This document shows, in pieces, positions 6,027-12,138 of a stretch of DNA of 12,319 bases. The position numbers and the translations under genes were made by a program. Position 1 is the stretch's first letter; every line of letters starts with the position of its first letter. The DNA lies in assembly GCA_002382445.1 (NCBI GenBank), contig DGAQ01000043.1:3749-16067 (forward strand), given 5' to 3'. Under the pieces are notes generated by a model. That model was not told the DNA's origin and made no database searches. It worked only from the letters and a program-made list of their open reading frames with translations. This DNA comes from Porticoccaceae bacterium UBA4026. Its GTDB lineage: Bacteria; Pseudomonadota; Gammaproteobacteria; Pseudomonadales; Porticoccaceae.

Positions 6027-7253
6027 TTACTTTTTTTTAGCAATTGGAAGCGTATCCAAATGCTGCTCGATTGCCTCAATCACACCACGGCTAAGTGCCA
6101 GATTGTTTTTTTCTTTCTGCCATATCTCATGAAAGAGAGAGACCGTTTCTTCTGCTGTATCCAACACCAGCTTTTCTGGCAGCCGTGCCTTTGCTGCCAA
6201 ATGAGACAATTCATCCATGGTAAAATCAGTGAACTTCTTACTCCTGCTGACTTTCAACGCGGCTTCCTTATCCGCGATATAGGGAATTGTTGAAACAAAA
6301 TCATAGGCTGGCGCAATAGAGGCTGAGCGCTTATCGCTATAGATGAGCGACCAGTTCTTCAAATGCATATCGGCATTGCCTATGAGCGTGTTAAATACCA
6401 ACCTGCGGGTAAACTCAGCAATATCGTCTTCCTGCCCCTCTATCCCTATAACCTCTGCGATATTGCGCATACTGGCTTTCATGTATTTGTCGGACGGGTA
6501 TACACCAAATACTTGCGCAAAATCTTCAATATGAACAGAGCCACCGCCGTTTATTCTATCAAACCGCTTGATGGCAAAAGCACTATCTCCAAACTGCCTG
6601 ATCCCATTGGGAATATTTTCAATATCCCCAATATTGAGTAATTGTGTTTCGGGAACATCCATGCCAATTTTTCGTGCCAGCTCCATCATGGAATACTCGT
6701 TTTCAGGCACTCCATCAAACTTACTCGAAGGAAGTTTCACAATCCATGAGCCGCCCATACCATTGGCAGGAATAGTTAATCCTCCTGTGGCGTGCTGCAC
6801 GGCGGAGAATTTTAGCTGAACCCCCGCCAAAGAAAAACGCATAGCACCGTCTTTATGGCTTCTTTCTTCGTCTATTGGCTCAGTGATACTCGGCGGAAGC
6901 TCTTCCCCATCAGCAGGCTTCACTGTAATGGCTCCGGGCAGATCTTGACCCAAGACCCAAAGCAGCAAAAATTCTCGTCCGGGATTAATATTGGCGCGCT
7001 CAGCCAAATACTTACGCATCTCATCTTCAGGTAAAAGATTTGAGAAGAACGGCATGAGCTTCGTAGTAATGGCTTTAAAGTCTGTCATCAACTCACCGAG
7101 AGAATCCTTAAAACCGAGGCTCAATGTTGGACGCGCCGCATCTTCGATATAGCTTTGCGTAAATGCAAACAACGAGCGGTCATTACCAACATTGGTAATC
7201 GTGCCAACTAGCTCACCATAGAGAAAGACATTGAGGGTTGATACGCTACTCAT
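6027..7253 (-). CDS. hipA: HipA-family Ser/Thr kinase toxin
   Basis: HipA kinases phosphorylate translation targets (glutamyl-tRNA synthetase in E. coli) and cause growth arrest and persistence; HipB binds and neutralises them. With the start at 7253 the protein has 408 residues, typical of the family. Visible parts are the N-terminal HipA-coupling domain (LNVFLYGELVGTI...), SLAGVQLKFS (about 141-150), the ATP-binding Lys173 in WIVKLPS, the FAIKRFDR segment (226-233), the catalytic loop GNADMHLKN (292-300, Asp295 and Asn300) and metal-binding Asp318 in AYDFV, so the active site is complete. The chosen ATG has GGAGG five bases upstream and overlaps the hipB stop by eight bases; ATGs at 7256 and 7265 are less well placed. 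The gene ends with an A8 run just before TAA and lies 46 bases upstream of prfC. Confidence 0.93.
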   Translation of the reverse strand: MSSVSTLNVFLYGELVGTITNVGNDRSLFAFTQSYIEDAARPTLSLGFKDSLGELMTDFKAITTKLMPFFSNLLPEDEMRKYLAERANINPGREFLLLWVLGQDLPGAITVKPADGEELPPSITEPIDEERSHKDGAMRFSLAGVQLKFSAVQHATGGLTIPANGMGGSWIVKLPSSKFDGVPENEYSMMELARKIGMDVPETQLLNIGDIENIPNGIRQFGDSAFAIKRFDRINGGGSVHIEDFAQVFGVYPSDKYMKASMRNIAEVIGIEGQEDDIAEFTRRLVFNTLIGNADMHLKNWSLIYSDKRSASIAPAYDFVSTIPYIADKEAALKVSRSKKFTDFTMDELSHLAAKARLPEKLVLDTAEETVSLFHEIWQKEKNNLALSRGVIEAIEQHLDTLPIAKKK

Positions 7254-7884
7254 CATCGCCTCCATCTAGGCTATAGGCTGGCAAAGAAGCCTTCACCTCT
7301 TGAATAGGATTACTGTGTACCAAGGAGTTTCTCAGAGCCCTCATTTGACGCACCGCCTTTTTCATCGCCTCCTGAACACCATTGCTTTGCTCCAATGCCT
7401 CCTTCAATTGATTGACGGGGCTTTGCTTCATAGCATCCTCAATAGTCTTCCTTGATGACGTAACTATCTTTAACGCAGAATTATCAATCTTAAAGTGTTC
7501 AATATCAGAAACTGCCTTTCGTAGTTTCTCCATATCATTGTTTCCGATAGAGGGCATTTGAGTCATGGATGCTATAGCCTGTCTATATTGATCCATTTCT
7601 TTTTGGATGTGCTTTTGCGCATACGCGGTATCTGCGCTCGTACTGCTGCGCACTATTGATTTAATGGCTGGAACTGTCTTTTTTGGAACAAGTTCAAGTT
7701 CTAAATCCAAAACTCGAGCCAGAGCGACCAGACTAGACACCCGCAAGTCCACAGCGCCACTTTCTATCTTGGAGATATGGCTTTGAGGAACGCCAGATTT
7801 GGCGCTTAGCTCTCTTTGGCTAAACCCCTTCCTCTGTCGAGCTTCTCTTAGGTTTTTGAGTATCTGATCGTTTAAGTACGTCAT
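7246..7884 (-). CDS. hipB: HipB-like antitoxin, XRE-family repressor with a long C-terminal extension
   Basis: Residues 9-68 form a clear XRE/Cro helix-turn-helix (LREARQRKGFSQRELSAKSG, then VPQSHISKIESGAVDLRVSS and LVALARVLDLELELVPK). This part should bind the operators just upstream and repress the operon, as HipB does. The protein is 212 residues, much longer than E. coli HipB (88). The extra ~140 residues are polar and mostly helix-forming, with coiled-coil-like stretches (QKHIQKEMDQYRQAIASM, VNQLKEALEQSNGVQEAMKK) and an acidic tail ending DGGDDE; I do not recognise a domain. The translational overlap with hipA suggests coupled expression with antitoxin first. The ribosome-binding site is weak (AAAGATAGATCAAA before the ATG). 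Confidence 0.88.
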   Translation of the reverse strand: MTYLNDQILKNLREARQRKGFSQRELSAKSGVPQSHISKIESGAVDLRVSSLVALARVLDLELELVPKKTVPAIKSIVRSSTSADTAYAQKHIQKEMDQYRQAIASMTQMPSIGNNDMEKLRKAVSDIEHFKIDNSALKIVTSSRKTIEDAMKQSPVNQLKEALEQSNGVQEAMKKAVRQMRALRNSLVHSNPIQEVKASLPAYSLDGGDDE

Positions 7885-7887
7885 TTT

Positions 7888-7905
7888 GATCTATCTTTCT
7901 ATATC
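7888..7905. promoter_or_regulatory. hipBA operator O1 (proximal)
   Basis: An 18-base imperfect palindrome matching the shared pattern GAT-n-TA-n6-TA-n-ATC, lying four bases before the hipB start codon. Occupancy here would also block the ribosome-binding region or promoter clearance. Confidence 0.5.
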
Positions 7906-7918
7906 TATGTAATTAGTA

Positions 7919-7936
7919 GATGTATATTAATATATC
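7919..7936. promoter_or_regulatory. hipBA operator O2
   Basis: GATGTATATTAATATATC, an 18-base palindrome with 12 of 18 symmetric positions, fits GAT-n-TA-n6-TA-n-ATC. It is 31 bases from O1, about three helical turns. Confidence 0.5.
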
Positions 7937-7962
7937 ACCGAATAACAAAAAAAACAACTTAT

Positions 7963-7980
7963 GATATATATTAGCATATC
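7963..7980. promoter_or_regulatory. hipBA operator O3
   Basis: GATATATATTAGCATATC has GATAT/ATATC arms with an 8-base centre, the same geometry as the E. coli HipB operator (TATCC-n8-GGATA). It is 44 bases from O2. A -10-like TACAAT (minus strand, 7984-7989) lies immediately beyond it, suggesting the operon promoter is between O3 and O4. Confidence 0.55.
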
Positions 7981-7992
7981 ACTATTGTATCC

Positions 7993-8014
7993 ATGATCTA
8001 CTTTAGTAGATCAT
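7993..8014. promoter_or_regulatory. hipBA operator O4, perfect inverted repeat
   Basis: Two perfect 10-base arms, ATGATCTACT and AGTAGATCAT, are separated by TT. It contains the same 18-base GAT...ATC pattern as the other three sites, 32 bases from O3, and is the most symmetric. It would cover the -35 region of a promoter using the TACAAT at 7984-7989. Confidence 0.65.
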
Positions 8015-8103
8015 TATTCGTATATTTTGGTCAAAAGGTTTATTTTATTGAATACATCAGTATTAGAAATGCCGATATATCCAAATTTTTAAACTAACCG
8101 GAC

Positions 8104-8123
8104 TCCCCGCGCACATGTGCGGG
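8104..8123. other. GC-rich hairpin upstream of hipBA
   Basis: A perfect 10-base palindrome GCACATGTGC is flanked by C-rich and G-rich runs (CCCCGC left, GGG right), giving a strong hairpin with a one-base bulge in an otherwise AT-rich stretch. No T-run follows on either strand. It could end transcription entering hipBA from the right, or be a relic of the element. Confidence 0.35.
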
Positions 8124-8170
8124 AAGCCGCATTATCCAAGCTTTTGGAGCTCAGTTTGGCTCGGGTACGA

Positions 8171-8252
8171 GACAACTCAAGACACGATATAACTTCATGT
8201 TTTTATTAAAGTTGTTGTCGCTAGCTGACTCGGGCTGTCTTACTCACGAGAA
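8171..8252 (-). repeat. Element end A, next to prfC remnant 1
   Basis: Bases 8171-8204 match 8712-8745 at about 26 of 34 positions without gaps (GACAAC...AGACA-GAT-TAAC...TTTTT). A looser match continues through TTG-TGTC-TAG. Both copies lie immediately beside an att-like core, on the side facing the prfC body. This is the expected arrangement for the conserved end of an integrating element, where integrase arm sites usually lie. Confidence 0.55.
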
Positions 8253-8320
8253 TCGGGGTGAGAAATGATAGAAAACGTACTTATCTTGTTGATTTTATTA
8301 GAAAAATTACTATCTTCCAT
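8240..8320 (-). pseudogene. prfC: prfC remnant 1: 26-codon N-terminal fragment of RF3
   Basis: The minus strand starts at an ATG with GGAG six bases upstream and encodes a 26-residue peptide beginning MEDSNFSNKINK and continuing TFSIISHPDS before a TAA. Seventeen of the first 23 residues equal those of the intact RF3, and the match ends within the P-loop codons. The nucleotide match (8252-8360 to 5912-6020, about 73%) covers leader and coding part with no gaps. This is a displaced 5' end left, or carried, by an integration event. It cannot make RF3, but a short peptide could still be translated. Confidence 0.8.
8253..8269 (-). other. Candidate att core 1
   Basis: The minus strand reads ATCATTTCTCACCCCGA, at the exact edge between prfC-like sequence and element end A. 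It agrees at 15 of 17 bases with the SXT prfC core as I remember it, better than the intact gene does. Confidence 0.6.
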
Positions 8321-8370
8321 TACTTCTCCGTCCCAGTTTGTACTTAAATTTGTACTTGTTTGTTAAATTA

Positions 8371-8402
8371 CCCCCTCAGCCGTTTTTGGGGGAAAGGCGG
8401 CT
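8371..8402. other. Overlapping hairpins in the leader of prfC remnant 1
   Basis: AGCCGTTTTT (8378-8387) pairs with AAAGGCGGCT (8393-8402, two G-T pairs) around a GGGGG loop. That loop is complementary to CCCCC at 8371-8375 just outside the stem, so a pseudoknot-like fold is possible on the plus-strand reading. No T-run follows. It lies between the AbiEii-like stub and remnant 1. Confidence 0.35.
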
Positions 8403-8443
8403 AAAAAGCGCGCTATTGTAACGAATAACCGCTGCGCCATACA

Positions 8444-8677
8444 TTATTTTGCCAAAACACTTTCCAGCTTGTTCAATTGCTGCTGGTAGTTTGCTGGTTT
8501 TTCCGTTTTAAACTTCTCTAAATTCAAGAGTTTCCATTTAACCGATGGAAATTCCTGAAAATCATAAATCGACCAATCAGGCTCTAAGCGATTAAGGCTT
8601 AGTAAAAAGGCTCTATCGTCTTCATTTAAACCGGACTGTATCGTTTCAATTGTAAAGATGTCACCGCTTAGCTCCAT
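8444..8677 (-). pseudogene. Probable C-terminal stub of an AbiEii/AbiGii-type nucleotidyltransferase toxin
   Basis: The 77-residue frame contains DDRAFLLSLNRLEPDWSIYD and FPSVKWKLLNLEKFKTEKP, which resembles the C-terminal end of AbiEii-family proteins (…EPDWS…W-KL-NL-K…). AbiEii is the toxin of a type IV system and transfers nucleotides; the catalytic N-terminal domain and the AbiEi antitoxin are absent. An in-frame stop lies about six codons upstream of the ATG and no good ribosome-binding site is seen, so this is most likely a truncated gene rather than a real small protein. It is the only cargo of the smaller att-flanked module. Family assignment is from memory of the motif pattern and is moderate. 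Confidence 0.5.
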
Positions 8678-8711
8678 ATCACGCCCCGTTGCTTAGAAAT
8701 AATTTTAATAT

Positions 8712-8783
8712 GACAACCTCAGACAGGATGTAACCTTATATTTTTATTTAAATTTGTGTCTTAGGGTGTTTTATCGGTTCAAG
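8712..8783 (-). repeat. Element end B, next to prfC remnant 2
   Basis: This is the second copy of the sequence at 8171-8252, abutting the third att-like core. The two copies differ by about a quarter of their bases and a net 10-base indel, so they come from related but not identical insertions or have diverged for some time. Confidence 0.5.
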
Positions 8784-8852
8784 CTGGGATGCGAAATAAT
8801 TGCAAATATGCATCTATCTGCAACCTAGTGACAGATGGTCTTCTTTGCGCAT
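8784..8852 (-). pseudogene. prfC: prfC remnant 2, with att-like core (8784-8800)
   Basis: On the minus strand bases 8806-8786 encode FAIISHP, the exact P-loop lead-in of RF3. Over 8787-8817 about 22 of 31 bases match the intact gene. An ATG lies at 8852, only one base off the spacing of the intact start, and a frameshift and stop codons follow, so the copy is dead. The core reads ATTATTTCGCATCCCAG. As the outermost copy, next to hemH, it is the best candidate for the original chromosomal 5' end of prfC. A TATAAT on the minus strand (8868-8873) may be its old promoter. Confidence 0.6.
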
Positions 8853-8945
8853 CTATAAAAATGCGGCATTATAGCTTTGTCAGCGTCTTGGATCGGCTAC
8901 ATAGTAGCTTAGGATTAAAAGCAATCTCATCTATTTGATGTCGCG

Positions 8946-8951
8946 TATAAT
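8946..8951 (+). promoter_or_regulatory. Candidate -10 element of the hemH promoter
   Basis: A perfect TATAAT lies 97 bases before the hemH start in the gap that was probably the original divergent prfC/hemH promoter region. No good -35 is found at 16-18 bases, so the call is weak. Confidence 0.35.
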
Positions 8952-9048
8952 GCGAAAATAATGACCTAGCAAGCAGCTCACCTAAGACGGCAGGTTAGTC
9001 ACTCAATCTGACATTATTAAGTTACAGAAACCAAAGGCTGAAAATTAG

Positions 9049-10068
9049 ATGCAGTATAAGGGTCAAACAGAATACGACCACAAAGGTCCTGCGCCAAAGC
9101 AGGGCGTGATACTTTGTAATTTAGGTACGCCAGATGCGCCCCAGACCTCGGATCTGCGCCGTTATTTAAAGCAATTCTTGAGCGACCCAAGAGTTGTAGA
9201 AATCCCGCGATTACTTTGGTGGCTAATCCTTAACGTGGTTATTTTACGCCTTCGCCCGCGGCGTTCGGCCAAGCTCTACCGCAGTGTTTGGACTGATAAA
9301 GGATCTCCATTACTGGTTAATACCCAAGCCCAAGTTGATGGCGTTCGGAAAATTTTGGCCGAAAAGCACGGCAAGGAAATACCTGTAGTTTTGGGCATGC
9401 GCTATGGCAACCCATCCATTGAGTCTGCGATAAACGAGCTAAGCGCTCAAAATGTGCGCCATATTACGGTGCTGCCGCTTTACCCCCAATATTCTGGGGC
9501 CACGACAGGCTCCACCTTTGACGCCATTGCTGAAGTTTTTAAACGCACCCGTTGGGTACCTGAACTACATTTTATAGGGGGTTATCACCAGTCAGCTGCA
9601 TTTATTGATGCCCTATGCTCTAGTATTAGCCGGCATATCGATACCCATGGTCAACCGGATAAACTGATATTTTCTTATCATGGAACCCCTGAAAGGTATC
9701 TCAAAAAAGGTGATCCATACCATTGTCTATGTCACCAAACCACTCGTCTGGTTGCTGAGAAAATGAACTTGGTCGACGATCATATTATGACCACTTTCCA
9801 ATCGCGCTTTGGCCGCGAACCCTGGTTGCAGCCCTACACCGACAAAACGCTAGCGTCACTGCCAGGTCAAGGCGTCAGCCACGTGGCTGTCATATGTCCC
9901 GGCTTTTCTTCTGATTGCCTAGAAACTATTGAGGAGATCAATATTGAAGCACGTGAAATTTTTTCAAGTGCAGGAGGCAAGGCATTTCATTACATTCCCT
10001 GTCTTAATGATGATTTAGAGCATCTGGAGGCTCTGGCTCAGATCGTTGATAAATATCTCAGCATTTAG
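9049..10068 (+). CDS. hemH: Ferrochelatase (protoheme ferro-lyase)
   Basis: HemH inserts Fe2+ into protoporphyrin IX, the last step of heme synthesis, at the inner membrane surface. The 339-aa protein shows GVILCNLGTPDAP (19-31), LPLYPQYSGATTGSTFD (142-158), the metal-site SYHGTPERY (209-217, catalytic His211), CHQTTRLVAE and CPGFSSDCLETIEEI (283-297). Length and motif order are normal. The hydrophobic patch LLWWLILNVVILRLRP (55-70) is the membrane-associated lip. The ATG at 9049 has no strong ribosome-binding site. The gene was probably divergent from prfC before the accessory region was built between them. A 107-158-base gap leads to proA. Confidence 0.97.
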   Translation: MQYKGQTEYDHKGPAPKQGVILCNLGTPDAPQTSDLRRYLKQFLSDPRVVEIPRLLWWLILNVVILRLRPRRSAKLYRSVWTDKGSPLLVNTQAQVDGVRKILAEKHGKEIPVVLGMRYGNPSIESAINELSAQNVRHITVLPLYPQYSGATTGSTFDAIAEVFKRTRWVPELHFIGGYHQSAAFIDALCSSISRHIDTHGQPDKLIFSYHGTPERYLKKGDPYHCLCHQTTRLVAEKMNLVDDHIMTTFQSRFGREPWLQPYTDKTLASLPGQGVSHVAVICPGFSSDCLETIEEINIEAREIFSSAGGKAFHYIPCLNDDLEHLEALAQIVDKYLSI

Positions 10069-10171
10069 ATTGGCACACTACAGGTTCGGGTCGAAAAACC
10101 TTCTTCTATTTTAATTAATGCGCTGAACGCTGCCTGCCAAGGAAAATCAAGAATTATATTCACGCTAGACG

Positions 10172-10177
10172 TATAAT
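10172..10177 (+). promoter_or_regulatory. Candidate -10 element ahead of proA
   Basis: TATAAT overlaps an upstream in-frame ATG (10176). If it is used, that ATG would lie before the transcript and the real proA start must be further in. No clear -35 is present. Confidence 0.3.
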
Positions 10178-10226
10178 GTTAAAAGTAAAGACACCTAGTT
10201 TTCCTAATGAAGCGCTGTGCAGAAAA

Positions 10227-11492
10227 TTGAAAAATATTAACATCAAAACCTATATGGAAACCGTCGGAGTTGCCGCTCTTGAGTCGTCTAGAGTCATAGC
10301 CCGCGCCACCACGGAGACCAAGAATAAAGCTCTAGCGTCCATAGCAGAGCACCTTAATGATGAGCGTCAAAACCTGTTGTCGGCTAATCGTGTTGATATG
10401 GCAAAGGGTCTTGCCAATGGCCTAGATTGCGCTTTATTAGACCGCCTTGAACTTAACGATGAGCGTATTGATGCCATGATCGAGGGTTTACACCAGGTTG
10501 CGGCGCTGCCCGATCCTGTTGGTGAAATGACCGATCTAGGCGTGCGGCCTAGCGGGATTAGGTTAGCGAAAATGCGCACGCCTATCGGTGTGATTGGCAT
10601 CATTTATGAATCACGACCCAATGTCACTATCGATGCTGCGAGCCTATGCCTGAAATCTGGGAATGCCACTATCTTGCGCGGCGGAAGTGAGGCTATTCAC
10701 TCGAATCAAGCTATTGCCGACTGCATTAGAAAAGGCCTAGATGATGCCGGGTTACCACCATCGGTGGTCCAGGTGATCAACACGCCTGATCGCGAAGCGG
10801 TAGCAGAGTTAATCACCATGACCGATTATGTTGATGTGATTATCCCTCGGGGCGGCAAGGGGCTTATCAAGAGATTAATAACTGACGCCCAAGTACCTAT
10901 GATTAAACATTTAGATGGCAACTGTCATCTGTACATCGATGATCATGCCGATTTAAAAAAGGCCGTAGATATTGCTATTAATTCCAAAACACATCGCTAT
11001 GGCGTGTGCAATGCCATGGAATCACTGCTTATTGCACAGTCTGTCGCCAAGAAAATATTACCTGAGCTGTCAGCTTTGTACGCCGAAAAACAAGTGGAAT
11101 TGCGGGGCTGTGAAAAAGCACGAGCTATCGTAAGCACGATAAATAAAGCTAGCGAAGAGGATTGGGGCGACGAATTTCTGGCACCTATTTTGGCGATTAA
11201 AATTGTAGATGGAATCGATGAAGCTATAGATCATATCAATCACTACAGCTCTAAGCACACCGAATCTATAGTGACTGAAAATGATGAGAATAGCCGCAGA
11301 TTTTTAACTGAAATTGATTCAAGCTCAGTGATGCTAAACGTCTCGACCCGATTTGCTGATGGCTTCGAATATGGTTTGGGCGCTGAAATCGGTATCTCTA
11401 CTGACAAAATTCATACTCGAGGACCTGTTGGTCTCGAGGGCCTTACCTGTCAAAAATGGGTGGTGTATGGCGATGGACAAATTCGGCAATAA
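10227..11492 (+). CDS. proA: Gamma-glutamyl phosphate reductase
   Basis: ProA reduces gamma-glutamyl phosphate to glutamate semialdehyde with NADPH in proline synthesis. It is an aldehyde-dehydrogenase-fold enzyme with family segments RTPIGVIGIIYESRPNVTID, KSGNATILRGGSEA, IIPRGGKGLI, KHLDGNCHLYID and the nucleophile in HRYGVCNAMESLL (Cys261 from this start), plus the C-terminal HTRGPVGLEGLT. I chose the TTG at 10227 because it gives 421 residues and puts the conserved YM...G..A..SSRVIARA start where Pseudomonas ProA has it. An ATG at 10176 would add 17 unfamiliar residues and overlaps a TATAAT, while an ATG at 10254 gives 412 residues. None has a strong ribosome-binding site. It is followed directly by nadD. 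Confidence 0.94.
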   Translation: MKNINIKTYMETVGVAALESSRVIARATTETKNKALASIAEHLNDERQNLLSANRVDMAKGLANGLDCALLDRLELNDERIDAMIEGLHQVAALPDPVGEMTDLGVRPSGIRLAKMRTPIGVIGIIYESRPNVTIDAASLCLKSGNATILRGGSEAIHSNQAIADCIRKGLDDAGLPPSVVQVINTPDREAVAELITMTDYVDVIIPRGGKGLIKRLITDAQVPMIKHLDGNCHLYIDDHADLKKAVDIAINSKTHRYGVCNAMESLLIAQSVAKKILPELSALYAEKQVELRGCEKARAIVSTINKASEEDWGDEFLAPILAIKIVDGIDEAIDHINHYSSKHTESIVTENDENSRRFLTEIDSSSVMLNVSTRFADGFEYGLGAEIGISTDKIHTRGPVGLEGLTCQKWVVYGDGQIRQ

Positions 11493-11493
11493 T

Positions 11494-12129
11494 ATGGCAG
11501 TGGCTATATTTGGTGGGACTTTCGACCCCATTCATAATGGTCATTTAACCATTGCTAGCGAACTGGCCCAGTTACTCGATGTTAATGAAGTAAGAATGGT
11601 ACCATGCGCTTATCCGTCTCACCGCGGTGAGCCAAATGTGTTAACTAAACATCGACTAGCAATGTTGTCAGCTGCCTTGAATGATGATGATTGGCCGCTG
11701 ATCGTTGATGATATTGAATTACGCCGATCAGCACCCAGTTATAGTATCGATACTGTTAAACTACTGCGTAAGGAAATTGGCGCCGATATTCCTTTGTTTA
11801 TGTGTATTGGCATGGATGCTCTGCGTAAACTAGACAGCTGGTATCAATGGGATCAGATTTTAGATTTTTGTCATATTGCCGTTTCGTCACGACCCGGCTA
11901 TGAATTGCCAGAGGAGGGCTCTCTATCTGAATGGATTACTCGTCATCGCAGCGACGATTTGAGTGAAATGAAAAAGACCCCCAGTGGACATGTCTATTTA
12001 TGCGACCTGTCCATGTTAGATATTTCATCGACAAACATTAGAGCAAAGATAGGCAAAGGGGATAACAGAGACCTTATGATGCCTGACTCTGTAATTAGCT
12101 ATATCCAAAAAAACCGTTTATATGAGTAG
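11494..12129 (+). CDS. nadD: Nicotinate-nucleotide adenylyltransferase
   Basis: NadD adenylates nicotinate mononucleotide to deamido-NAD. The 211-aa reading shows the nucleotidyltransferase signature GGTFDPIHNGH (7-17, with His14 and His17) near the N terminus, the middle segment YSIDTVKLLRKE and the C-terminal ISSTNIRAKI (about 177-186), as expected. The ATG at 11494 is one base after the proA stop, giving tight translational coupling. An ATG at 11473 inside proA would add seven residues and is possible. Frames further upstream are only proA shadow. The order proA-nadD-rsfS is typical of Pseudomonas-like gammaproteobacteria. Confidence 0.95.
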   Translation: MAVAIFGGTFDPIHNGHLTIASELAQLLDVNEVRMVPCAYPSHRGEPNVLTKHRLAMLSAALNDDDWPLIVDDIELRRSAPSYSIDTVKLLRKEIGADIPLFMCIGMDALRKLDSWYQWDQILDFCHIAVSSRPGYELPEEGSLSEWITRHRSDDLSEMKKTPSGHVYLCDLSMLDISSTNIRAKIGKGDNRDLMMPDSVISYIQKNRLYE

Positions 12130-12138
12130 CCCTGTACT

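Noticed and set aside
5981..6079. Longer prfC starting in hipA
   Set aside because: The added residues are the shifted frame of hipA; RF3 length and similarity begin at 5980.
8029..8034. TTGACC (minus strand) as the -35 of hipBA
   Set aside because: At 17 bases it would require ATCTAC as -10, which is poor; the TACAAT at 7984-7989 is better but too far from it.
8098..8133. Sequence resembling a type I-E CRISPR repeat (CCCCGC...GCGGG palindrome)
   Set aside because: Only one copy is present, with no spacer-repeat periodicity and no cas genes; it is treated as a simple hairpin.
11353..11493. Longer nadD start inside proA
   Set aside because: The extra N-terminal residues are the shifted frame of the proA 3' end; the nucleotidyltransferase fold begins at MAVAIFGGTFDP.
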